Source of the DNA: Lingula anatina
Lineage: Eukaryota; Brachiopoda; Lingulata; Lingulida; Lingulidae
Assembly: GCF_001039355.2 (NCBI RefSeq)
Contig: NW_019775520.1
Coordinates: forward strand, 191,459-255,458
Reading direction: 5' to 3'
DNA length: 64,000 bases
The notes below the pieces were generated by a model. That model was not told where the DNA came from and made no database searches. It worked only from the letters and a program-made list of their open reading frames with translations. This document shows, piece by piece, positions 39,466-50,601 of this stretch (position 1 is its first letter; each line of letters starts with the position of its first letter). Both the position numbers and the translations under genes were made by a program.

Positions 39466-40829
39466 TTTCGATAAATATCCTTCCTTCAGTTCTTTCCAAA
39501 CTCTCAGTAGAAAACGTTGTACTCCGATCTCTGTTTAGATTCTGAGATTTCTGGTTCAGTTAAACATGAAAATAACCTTTTAAGTAGGCCCTAATACTCC
39601 TGGCGTTCTTCGGTGTTGTTTTTAAAATTGTTTCTGCGATCCTTGCCAATCTCCGGTTGTTTTCAACACGGGCTGAGCTAAAACTTATATTTATACATAT
39701 ATTAAAAGGGAAGTCATACCGAATAGGTTACGATACTCTCATCTCCAAACATCAAGGAAGAAAACCCGTATGGAGCAATGCGATGGTTCACGTGTGATCC
39801 ACAAGCCTGGATTCTGACAAGTGGAAAGTAAGCAGAATCGAAATGCCAATCATGGCGCATTCACCACACGTAATATCTCTGCAGTGCTCTTCGCTTATGC
39901 TTCCTCGTTCTAGGGCAAAATGCAGGAGTTACATCTCCTTTTTTCGCCGAGTTGATATTACTCATCCCTAATATCCCTTGATTATATTCATGATAGTGGA
40001 ATCGTGGTAAAATTACCACTAGATCCTACGCATTCTGGCCCAGGTAGCCTCTCTGCCAAACCTCTCTAATAATGAAATTGCGCCTATGTATTCGTATCAG
40101 TTGTTGGAGAACTGCTAAGCTAGAATTATTTTTTAAGTGTAGATATATCAGTCGCCCAATGCAATTAAAGATCCGTCATTAGTGGCTTTGGTAACAGTCC
40201 GACAATAGCAGCGTTGGTGATATATAACAAACTTCTTACAGATTTTTCCTAAACTTTCAAAACCTCCTAAGGCGAGAATGAAGTCTTAAACGCATGCACT
40301 TATTGAAGAGTAAAGAAGCCACGAAGTGTGAAGATACATATTTGTGGAATACATTTGACCAAACAGACGGTTAACTCAAACGCGCCTGCGCATCTGTCAT
40401 ATAAACGTTAGTACACCTCATACGCTCTCTCTATTGCTCTTTTTGTCATTATACCTTGTTTAAAGAACGGGAACAAACCGCACAGAATTATGCTTTGGTC
40501 CTTACACTACACATGCTTAATGGAATTGATTTCTAGATGACATTGTAATGACAATACCGTAATGCCATCCTTCATTTGGTGATAATGCTAAAATATTGAA
40601 CATATCTAAGCGAATAAGTAGGTTAAAACTAGTGTATTTATGTCTATAATTGACGACTTTGTGGGTTTTAAATTGAGGTTTGGGCGGTGAATATAAAATA
40701 CTTTACATGTAGATTGCTTTATTAAGTACCCATGCACTTAGATATGTTTATGTATTTTTAAAAAATTAAGATGCCCAAATTTTTTATTACCATGAGGTCC
40801 AGAATGTTCACTTCACCTCGCCTTCGTTA

Positions 40830-40885
40830 CAGTAACGTTAGCATAACGTTTTTTGGTCATATTATAAACGTTATGGTAACGTCAT
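40830..40885. repeat. AACGTT-rich imperfect hairpin
   Basis: AGTAACGTTAGCATAACGTT on the left is nearly the reverse complement of AACGTTATGGTAACGTCAT on the right. The same structure is present in copy B at about 47225-47280. Confidence 0.7.
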
Positions 40886-43800
40886 GATAACGCCCTGTGT
40901 TTGCTGGGTTGTTCATGTACAATGGTGAACTGACGCGCTCTGTGACCATATCGTTGCTAAAAATTCTTTCACTTTTAAATTAGACATAGACTGACTGCGA
41001 TGTTGCTCTGTTTTGTTTATTTCTTCTTTGAGGATGTATAGCAAAGGCAGATTAATGGTTTACGAAGGCTAACTCCATTTACAAGTGATGTTTTGCCCTT
41101 TTGTGATTATATATTCATGTAGATAAAACAATTTCTGGGAACACCTATGTTTAAAACATTACCCTTTAAGTAATGTGCCCTTCACCGACGGTGAACTGGC
41201 ATTTATCTGTTATTCAACAGCAAATTACATAGCAAATACCGCAAGTGTGCTTCATAATATGGTACTAATTGATACGCCTAATCCAAGCGTTACAGATGCC
41301 GGTTTTGTATAGATAAGACGACGATGTCTCGCTAAACCTATCGTTATCACAGGCATGGTATATTAATGCCGCATAGAACGATTGCCCATTATTGGTTTTT
41401 GAATTTTTTTCTGTAATTTTTAATATAAAATACAGTTAAAACAATAAACATTTTTGTTATTTGCATCTTTTGATATTCTTCAAGGCGTCAACTAATAAAT
41501 AATGAATGTCGCCTTGGTTTTATTTTTCCTATTGTGGTATACATTGCATGACAAAAATTAAAAGCCCACAACGTAGGCAATGTATTCCTTTCCAACTGTC
41601 AACAATACAGGTGATGTAATAAGGAAGAGGGCGCTTGTTTGCATTCGACCTTGTTCAAAAACTTGCTTGCATTCTTGTTTTCCATTTGATCCTCCCCTTT
41701 GTCTGCCCTTACCCCCAAGATCTGCATCACTCATTATAGTTAAAATGTCAGTACACTAACTAAAAAAAACATCATTGAGATGTCATCATCGTGTATCAAT
41801 AATTGCATAACGGTTAGACCTAAATAGTACTTTCGTATATGGTATTGTAGCAAATGACACGGTTTACTATCTAATACAGCACTTGTTAATGCACAACAAT
41901 TAACACACTGCTTATGTCACATTACATTGCATGATGGCATTCGCTGCTCGGGGAAGATACAGTACATAAAAAACTAGACTCTAGAAAAAATATTTAATCG
42001 TATTCGTTCGCGCTAAGGCACCATAGACTCACAGCATTATTTAAAAAAGGGTGTAATGGTGCAAAGGATTCTAAATGCTAATAGGCAAAATGAGGCATGC
42101 AATTTTGGTATATGAATTCAGTGCTATATATTCCCAATTCATGACAATTTTGGCAAACTCATCTGGTACTTTTAATATCTAGAATCGCATCTATGAAACA
42201 TATACACAGAAGTCCATCTAAAGTAGAGTAAAGAAAATCAATCGTCATATCCGACGGACAGTTAAAATTAAACACCCCCATAACTATGTAAACGGCACGC
42301 ATCGGGTGCTAAAATGAATGAAGCAGATGGCAGTGTTTTAATGTCATTATATAGAACAAAATTGACGTTGCTGTCAAAACAATTCCTACATAAGAGACGG
42401 AAATAAATTGTATCCCATTAAAAACTTCTAACTGTTATACCATAACACCATAAAGCATCAAAGACACCACGTCCTCCTCGTTCCACGAAAAACTGTATAT
42501 TCAATTGATTCCCTACATCTCCATTATTAAAGGGGCACGCTAATCCACAAACACGGAGAAACATAGACAAACGATCGTCAGAACAATATCCCCTTGCGAC
42601 GTTAATTGATTCGGGTTTTAGGATACAATCGGTTTGATCGACCGAGGTCTTCTGATTTGTGTTTTCAGTTCTTGTTGCATTCGTGCCCGCTGCGTGATTT
42701 ACCATATTTCCCTGGTGTTATAAGCTGTAATAATGTGCAGTTTGTTCTTGTAGGGACATTGACTCCAATATCATCCATATTGACCCGTCTTAGGTCACAT
42801 TACAGGAAAATTAAACGAGTGTGTCATACAATACCAGTGAGCTTGATACGAACTCAATGGAACAAAAATGTTTGCAATGTACCTAGTCAGGAAATTGTCT
42901 CCATAATTGACAGTAACCAGCCTAATAAGGATTTTTCGTAGAAGTAAAAAGGGACAACAATGTTTAATCACGCCTGCCGTTTACATGCAAACTTCATTAT
43001 ATGGAGAGTGCAACAAAGATAATGTAATAATTGCGCCATAAAACACAGAAAATATACAAAAGAAAATGAATTACTGTAGAAGCTATTTCGCGAAATTCAG
43101 ATTTTAAAGCCGAATATAATGAATATCAAGATGGATGGTTTCCCGGCGGGTTTTTAGGTCTTTATGAATTTGTGGTTATTTTCATTTAAAACAGAGGAGG
43201 CTTATTTTCTTTTTAGGAATATCAGATTATGTTTCAATCATCGTATTTTGGTCCATAAAGGGTATTGGAATGCAGCGTCACGTATTCGTCAGGATCAAAG
43301 GAAAACTAGAAGAAATGGTTTGCGTAAATATATAAGTATCCAATTGAGGTAAATGCTTGTAAGAGGCGATACACACATCACTCTAGTTGGCCTTCTCTCT
43401 TATCTCCCTAATTAAGTTACCCTGAAACTAAAAGCAGTTGGCTCACTCCAGTTTATGGAAATTACAGCACCGTTTGCTCTTGAGTCTCAAATTATATCGA
43501 CCAAAAAGATAGATGAGAAGTTTTTATAAAATTTTGGGTACTCTAAATCTGGACCTAAACACTTGGCAAGCTGTTGATGCATCTGATGACATAAGGCGTG
43601 TTAATCTTTGGGGTAATCTTCACAAAATCACACATTATCGTGAATAAAATGAAGTATCAATCTTGAAAGACATTAAAATGTTATGGGCATGCATGTACAC
43701 TATCAAGTTTCCATTACGGTCTACTGAAATCAAATTCCTCGCATATGGTCAAATGGCTTAAGCTTTTTTTTTCAGGCAGCTCAGAAACAACTCCCCAACA

Positions 43801-43904
43801 CATCATCACAACCTCTCCCCCCCCTCTCTCTCTCTCTCTCTCTCTCCAGTTAACCACGATTGACAAAATAAAAAAAATCATTCCAAAAATATAATTTAAT
43901 CATA

Positions 43905-43910
43905 TTTATT
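43905..43910 (-). terminator. Poly(A) signal after the copy A CNBD2-like last exon
   Basis: TTTATT on + (AATAAA on the gene strand) lies 64 nt past the stop. The same hexamer is at the same distance in copy B (50533-50538). Confidence 0.5.
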
Positions 43911-43973
43911 TGGTGAATTTAGTCATTTCATCCTTGAGCGAATAACACGTAGGTTCATCACAGTAATTTAGTA

Positions 43974-44222
43974 TCACGTTGCGTGGGAATCGAACCAAGA
44001 TCCCGGTTGGCGAAATTCCTTGCGCATGCGCACAATTTGGTAGACATTATCCTCCTTGTACGCCGCCCATTTGGCATTATTCCTAATTATGTCATGAATT
44101 TCTGGGACGTGAGGGTAGTCACAAGATATGGCAAACTGGCGAACAAATAATTTCGTGGCGTCGTTGCAATGCTTGGCGAAGAGACTTTTCTTGATCATGA
44201 CTAATTCAGCGCCGTTGCTTAC
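43974..44222 (-). CDS. CNBD2-like: Duplicate last exon of the CNBD2-like gene (copy A)
   Basis: Encodes the same 82 residues as 50602-50850 (VSNGAELVMIKKSLFAKHC to FRQPGSWFDSHAT, then TGA). At least six DNA differences from copy B are all silent. The acceptor TTATTTGAAG is conserved. The upstream exons of the gene lie beyond copy B, so this copy would be skipped, an alternative last exon, or an assembly artefact. Confidence 0.85.
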   Translation of the reverse strand, partial: VSNGAELVMIKKSLFAKHCNDATKLFVRQFAISCDYPHVPEIHDIIRNNAKWAAYKEDNVYQIVRMRKEFRQPGSWFDSHAT

Positions 44223-44760
44223 CTTCAAATAAGAGTAAACGGAATACTTGAATTATATTCCTACAGTATCTTGCATGCTAAAATCATAATCTATCTATCC
44301 ATCTATCTATACATACATATATTATTTTATACCCATTGGTACGAATACCATGAAATTAAACACATTTCACATTGTGCACACAAAGTTATAGAAAGAAACG
44401 ATATAACGGTACATCAGTTATAGAAAAAATATTTTCAATCTCGATTTTCAGTCTCTCACATGTTAGGGCCTATGCTCTGAACTCATCACTAGAAGCTGGC
44501 GTTTGCATCATTTGGGTTCCAAAATTACATCAACATTAATTTCCTGTTCGTCAAAATTGAATAAGAGTATATTGTCAGCACAGATAAACGCACTAATTTC
44601 GAATTATGTTCGTGATAAAAAAATAAAGACACATTAATACAAAAAACAGGGAAAGTATTATGGGCTGTCTAGACAGACACATTTGGTCCATGCCATTAAT
44701 TCATTAATATTAATGTAATGAGGCAACAATTGAACAAACGCTATTGAATTTTTAAGATAC

Positions 44761-44761
44761 N
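44761..44761. other. Single N at the duplication junction
   Basis: The only ambiguous base in this part of the window, precisely between copy A and copy B. It suggests a join between assembled pieces. Other Ns lie at 9567, 24089 and 52568. Confidence 0.95.
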
Positions 44762-45707
44762 CGTATTACACCGTATTACACTAAATTAAATACTCCGAAC
44801 TCCCGTGTCTCCCAGTGCGTGAATGAACATCGCCAGTAGCACGAAACCAAAAAAGTTCAACTTCTAATAGACTACTGTGCTTTCCATCCTACGTATTTAA
44901 TACCAAATTCTATCTCGGGCTTATCTAAAACATCTGATTTGTCAGGCATATATATCTAATAGCTAATAACAATAATGTTCAACGTTTGTGTTATGGGGGT
45001 CTTGGGAATGGGACATGCCAACTTCATGCACAATGGCAATTGCGTACTATAATTGCTACCAGCTGCAGAATACATTTTAATATTTTTTGATATAGCTATT
45101 ACTATGACAATTATCTCCCATCAAATACGTTTTATATTGAACTCTGTACTACTGCCTATTTCTCTGTAGTATAAAGGTACTGTGTTCCGTGAAGTATTTG
45201 TCAAAGCTGTATGTTGATTTCATTTTGCTGAATTTAATACGCACTCTGAAAATCACTGAAAATCACATATTTTTTCTAACCGTATAAAGCCAAACTAATT
45301 CCTCTGGTGTCTCGCAAATGGGCATCCCATGGTTAGAAATAATAATTTTACGGTCTGCTCTGACAGTGCGTAATAGGTTAAGCCGTCACAATTTCACTGG
45401 GAATGCAACCCATATGTAGGCCTATGATTCTCTAACGTTGCGCACATGCATAGATTCCTAGCCTCTGGCTTACACACAAGTGAACGTGTTACCCATTGGG
45501 AAAATCACTCAGAGCTTTGCGAAGCAAGAAGTCACATGGGTCTAATAAAAGCAAATTTCTATTAGCAGTAATAGATACGAATGCCAATACCATTGAAATT
45601 AAGTCTTATCTGTTAAAGTAAGAAAAATATAGCGCACGATAGAAAACATTAATTCCGTCACACATTCTAATCGTGTACAGTAATTTCAAGAGGATAATGG
45701 TACTTAC

Positions 45708-45850
45708 AATGCCGTATACAATAATATGGTCAACTGTATTGTAAAGTTGATGGTTCCCACCACATTGTTTTTGATGACCACATATTTGGGTGTCTCGTAC
45801 TCGAATAGTCCTCTCGCTGCTATTTTCACGTCATCTAGCGTCAAACACAT
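45708..45850 (-). CDS. P2RX-like: Duplicate first exon of the P2X gene (copy B)
   Basis: ATG at 45850, donor GTAAGT at 45707. It encodes the same 47 residues plus two bases as exon 39323-39465 ([40 protein letters not shown]). The substitutions are silent. It could splice in phase to exon 2 across copy A, or be a haplotype duplicate. Confidence 0.85.
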
Positions 45851-48800
45851 TTTCGATATATATCCTTCCTTCAGTTCTTTCCAAACTCTCAGTAGAAACC
45901 GCTGTCCATGTACTCCGATCTCTGTTTAGATTCAGAGATTTCTGGTTCAGTCGAAAATGAAAATAACCTTTTAAGAAGGCCCTAATACTCCTGTCGTTCT
46001 TCGGTGTTGTTTTTAAAATTGTTTCTGCGATCCTTGCCAATCTCCGGTTGCTTTCAACACGGGCTGAGCTAAAACTTATATTTATACATATATTAAAAGG
46101 GAAGTCATACCAAATAGGTTACGGCAATCTCATCTCCAAACATCAAGGAAGAAAACCCGTATGGAGCAATGCGATGGTTCACGTGTGATCCACAAGCCTG
46201 GAATCTGACAAGTGGAAAGTAAGCAGAATCGAAATGCCAATCATGGCGCATTCACCACACGTAATATCTCTGCAGTGCTCTTCGCTTATGCTTCCTCGTT
46301 CTAGGGCAAAATGCAGGAGTTACATCTCCTTTTTTCGCCGAGTTGATATTACTCATCCCTAATATCCCTTGATTATATTCATGATAGTGGAATCGTGGTA
46401 AAATTACCACTAGATCCTACGCATTCTGGCCCAGGTAGCCTCTCTGCCAAACCTCTCTAATAATGAAATTGCGCCTATGTATTCGTATCAGTTGTTGGAG
46501 AACTGCTAAGCTAGAATTATTTTTTAAGTGTAGATATATCAGTCGCCCAATGCAATTAAAGATCCGTCATTAGTGGCTTTGGTAACAGTCCGACAATAGC
46601 AGCGTTGGTGATATTTAACAAACTTCTTACAGATTTTTCCTAAACTTTCAAAACCTCCTAAGGCGAGAATGAAGTCTTAAACGCATGCACTTATTGAAGA
46701 GCAAAGAAGCCACGAAGTGTGAAGATACATATTTGTGGAATACATTTGACCAAACAGAGGGTTAACTCAAACGCGCCTGCGCATCTGTCATATAAACGTT
46801 AGTACACCTCATACGCTCTCTCTATTGCTCTTTTTGTCATTATACCTTGTTTAAAGAACGGGAACAAACCGCACAGAATTATGCTTTGGTCCTTACACTA
46901 CACATGCTTAATGGAATTGATTTCTAGATGACATTGAAATTTTTTGTACAATACCGTAATGCCATCCTTCAATTGGTGATAATGCTAAAATATTGAACAT
47001 ATCTAAGCGAATAAGTAGGTTAAAACTAGTGTATTTATGTCTATAATTGACGACTTTGTGGGTTTTAAATTGAGGTTTGGGCGGTGAATATAAAATAGTT
47101 TACATGTAGATTGCTTTATTAAGTACCCATGCACTTAGATATGTTTATGTATTTTTAAAAAATTAAGATGCCCAAATTTTTTATTACCATGAGGTCTAGA
47201 ATGTTCACTTCACCTCGCCTTCGTTACAGTAACGTTAGCATAACGTTTTTTGGTCATATTATAAACGTTATGGTAACGTCATGATAACGCCCTGTGTTTG
47301 CTGGGTTGTTCATGTACAATGGTGAACTGACGCGCTCTGTGACCATATCGTTGCTAAAAATTCTTTCACTTTTAAATTAGACATAGACTGACTGCGATGT
47401 TGCTCTGTTTTGTTTATTTTTTCTTTGAGGATGTATAGCAAAGGCAGATTAATGGTTTACGAAGGCTAACTCCATTTACAAGTGATGTTTTGCCCTTTTG
47501 TGATTATATATTCATGTAGATAAAACAATTTCTGGGAACACCTATGTTTAAAACATTACCCTTTAAGTAATGTGCCCTTCACCGACGGTGAACTGGCATT
47601 TATCTGTTATTCAACAGCAAATTACATAGCAAATACCGCAAGTGTGCTTCATAATATGGTACTAATTGATACGCCTAATCCAAGCGTTACAGATGCCGGT
47701 TTTGTATAGATAAGACGACGATGTCTCGCTAAACCTATCGTTATCACAGGCATGGTATATTAATGCCGCATAGAACGATTGCCCATTATTGGTTTTTGAA
47801 TTTTTTTCTGTAATTTTTAATATAAAATACAGTTAAAACAATAAACATTTTTGTCATTTGCATCTTTTGATATTCTTCAAGGCGTCAACTAATAACTAAT
47901 GAGTGTCGCCTGGCATTTATTTTTCTTATTGGGCGCTTGTTTGCATTCCACCTTGTTCAAATGCTCGTTTGCATTCTTGTTTTCCATTCGACCTCCCCCT
48001 TGTTTTGCCCTTACCCCCATGTTTTACATGTATATCACTCATTATAGTCAAAATAGCAGTAACTAAAAAAAAAAAACATCATTGCGATCTCATCATCGTG
48101 TATCAATAATTGCATAACGGTTAGACCACAGAAGTACTTTCATATATATATGATATTGTAGCAAATAACACAGTTTATTATCTAATACAGCACTTGTTAA
48201 TGCGCAACAATTAACACACTGCTTATGTCACATTACATTGCATGATGGCATTCGCTGCTCGGGGAAGATACAGTACATAGAAAATTAGACTCTATATAAT
48301 TATATATAAAATTAATGATAACGCAGTAGATACTCCAGCGCAGTAGACTACTGCAATCATACTGCAAACCACAGTAGACTACTGCAATCATACTGCAAAC
48401 ATGCTTCAAATCTGCTTCGATTTGGGAGCTAATTAGCATATTTGAAACATGCTTCTATCATGCTGCTAATCTACTGCATTAATGCTCCTCTCTGTACAAA
48501 CCTATGTACTTTTTAGAGTAGAATTGCAGTAGGATATGCTGCATTTCTACTGCAAATATGCTCCACACCACTACTGCGTTAATGCTTTTTAGCTACTTCA
48601 ATACTACTGCATTTTCGTGCAATTAGAAAAAATATTTACTCGTATTCGTTCGCGCTAAGGTACCATTAGACTCACAGCATTATTAAAAAGGGTGTGATGG
48701 TGCAAAGGATTCTAAATGCTTATGGGGTAAATGAGGCATGCAATTTTGATGTATGAATTCAATGCCATATATTCCTAATGCATGACAATTTTGGCAAACT

Positions 48801-50601
48801 CATCTGGTACTTTTAATATCTAGAATCGCATCTATTAAACATATACACAGAAGTCCATCTAAAGTAGAGTAAAGAAAATCAATCGTCATATCCGACGGAC
48901 AGTTGAAATTAAACACCCCCATAACTATGTAAAAGCAAGCATCGGGTGCTAAAATAAATGAAGCAGATGGCAGTGTTTTAATGTCATTATATAGAACAAA
49001 ATTGACGTTGCTGTCAAAACAATTCCTACATAAGAGACGGAAATAAATTATATCCCATTAAAAACTTCTAACTGTTATACCATAACACCATAAAGCATCA
49101 AAGACACCACGTCCTCCTCGTTCCACGAAAAACTGTATATTCAATTGATTCCCTACATCTCCATTAAGGGGCACGCTAATTCACAAACACGGAGAAACAT
49201 AGACAAACGAACGTCAGAACAATATCCCCTTGCGACGTTAATTGATTCGGGTTTTAGGATACAATCGGTTTGATCGACCGAGGTCTTCTGATTTGTGTTT
49301 TCAGTTCTTGCTGCATTCGTGCCCGCTGCGTGATTTACCATATTTCCCTGGTGTTATAAGCTGTAATAATGTGCAGTTTGTTCTTGTAGGGACATTGACT
49401 CCAATATCATCCATATTGACCCGTCTTAAGGTCACATTAAAGGAAAATTAAACGAGTGTGTCATACAATACCAGTGAGCTTGATACGAACTCAATGAAAC
49501 AAAAATGTTTGCAATGTATCTAGTCAGGAAATTGACTCTATAATTGACAGTAACCAGCCTAATAAGGATTTTTCGTAGAAGTAAAAAGGGACAACATTGT
49601 TTAATCAGGCCTGCGGTTTACATGCAAACTTCATTATATGGAGAGTGCAATAAAGATAATGTAATAATTGCGCCATAAAACACAGAAAATATACAAAAGA
49701 AAATGAATTACTGTAGAAGCTATTTCGCGAAATTCGGATTTTAAAGCCGACTATAATGAATATCAAGATGGATGGTTTCCCGGCGGGTTTTTAGGTCTTT
49801 ATGAATTTGCGGTTATTCTCATTTAAAACAGAGGAGGCTTATTTTCTTTTTAGGAATATCAGATTATGTTTCAATCATCGTATTTTGGTTCATAAAGGGT
49901 ATTGGAATGCATCGTCACGTATTCGCCAGGATCAAAGAAAAACTAGAAGAAATGGTTTGCGTAAATATATAAGTATCCAATTGAGGTAAATGCTTGTGAG
50001 AGGCGATACACACATCACTCTAGTAGGCCTTCTCTCTTATCTCCCTAATTAAGTTTCCCTGAAACTAAAAGCAGTTGGCTCACTCCAGTTTATGGAAATT
50101 ACAGCACCGTTTGCTCTTGAGTCTCAAATTATTTCGACCAAAAAGATAGATGAGTTTTTATAAAATTTTGGGTACTCAAAATCTGGATCTAAACACTTGG
50201 CAAGCTGTTGATGCATCTGATGACATAAGGCGTGCTAATCTTTGGGGTAATCTTCACAAAATCACACATTATCGTTAATAAAATGAAATATCAATCTTGA
50301 AAGGCATTAAAATGTAATGAGCATGCATGTATACTATCAAGTTTCCATTACGGTCTACTGAAATCAAATTACTCGCATATGGTCAAATGGCTTAAGCTTT
50401 TTTTTCAGGCAGCTCAGAAACAATAAAACAACTCCCCAACACATCATCACATCCTCTCCCTCTCTCTCTCTAACCAGTTAACCACGATTGACAAAATAAA
50501 AAAAATCATTCCAAAAATATACTTTAATCATATTTATTTGGTGAATTTAGTTATTTCATCTTTGAGCGAATAACACGTAGGTTCATCACAGTAATTTAGT
50601 A
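45851..50601. other. Intergenic part of copy B
   Basis: Corresponds to 39466-43973. No coding exon seen. Includes the AACGTT hairpin copy and the 331-bp insertion. Confidence 0.6.
48295..48625. mobile_element. 331-bp insertion unique to copy B
   Basis: Copy A reads GACTCTAGAAAAAATATTTA. Copy B is split after GACTCTA by a segment beginning TATAATTATAT and ending GTGCAATTA, so a TA duplication is possible. The insert is full of GCAGTAG/CTACTGC words and contains two near-identical 30-bp units (48341-48400: CAGTAGACTACTGCAATCAT then ACTGCAAAC). Noncoding; probably a nonautonomous transposon or satellite-derived insert. Confidence 0.75.

Larger units (their letters stand above)
39466..43973. other. 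P2X upstream region / intergenic, copy A
   Basis: No coding exon is supported. The longest open stretch (minus 42418-42705) is broken by a small deletion in copy B, which argues against coding. It contains an AACGTT-rich hairpin at about 40830-40885. The putative P2X promoter lies just above 39465; an in-frame TAA lies 21 codons before the ATG. Confidence 0.6.
38380..44759 (+). repeat. Large direct duplication, copy A
   Basis: Matches 44764-51395 nearly base for base over its whole length, from TATTACACCGTATTACAC to GAATTTTTAAGATA, with scattered substitutions (roughly 1-3 per 100 bp by eye) and a few indels. It contains P2X exon 1 (39323-39465), the P2X upstream region, and one copy of the last exon of the CNBD2-like gene (43974-44222). 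Confidence 0.97.

Noticed and set aside
42418-42941. Overlapping open frames on both strands (minus 42418-42705, plus 42606-42941)
   Set aside because: Copy B has small indels that break both frames, with no splice context and no family resemblance.
43979-44010. A perfect tRNA B-box-like word (GGTTCGATTCC on the minus strand), also at the matching place in copy B, suggesting a tRNA or tRNA-derived SINE
   Set aside because: It is inside the coding end of the CNBD2-like last exon. There is no A box at the right distance and no cloverleaf.
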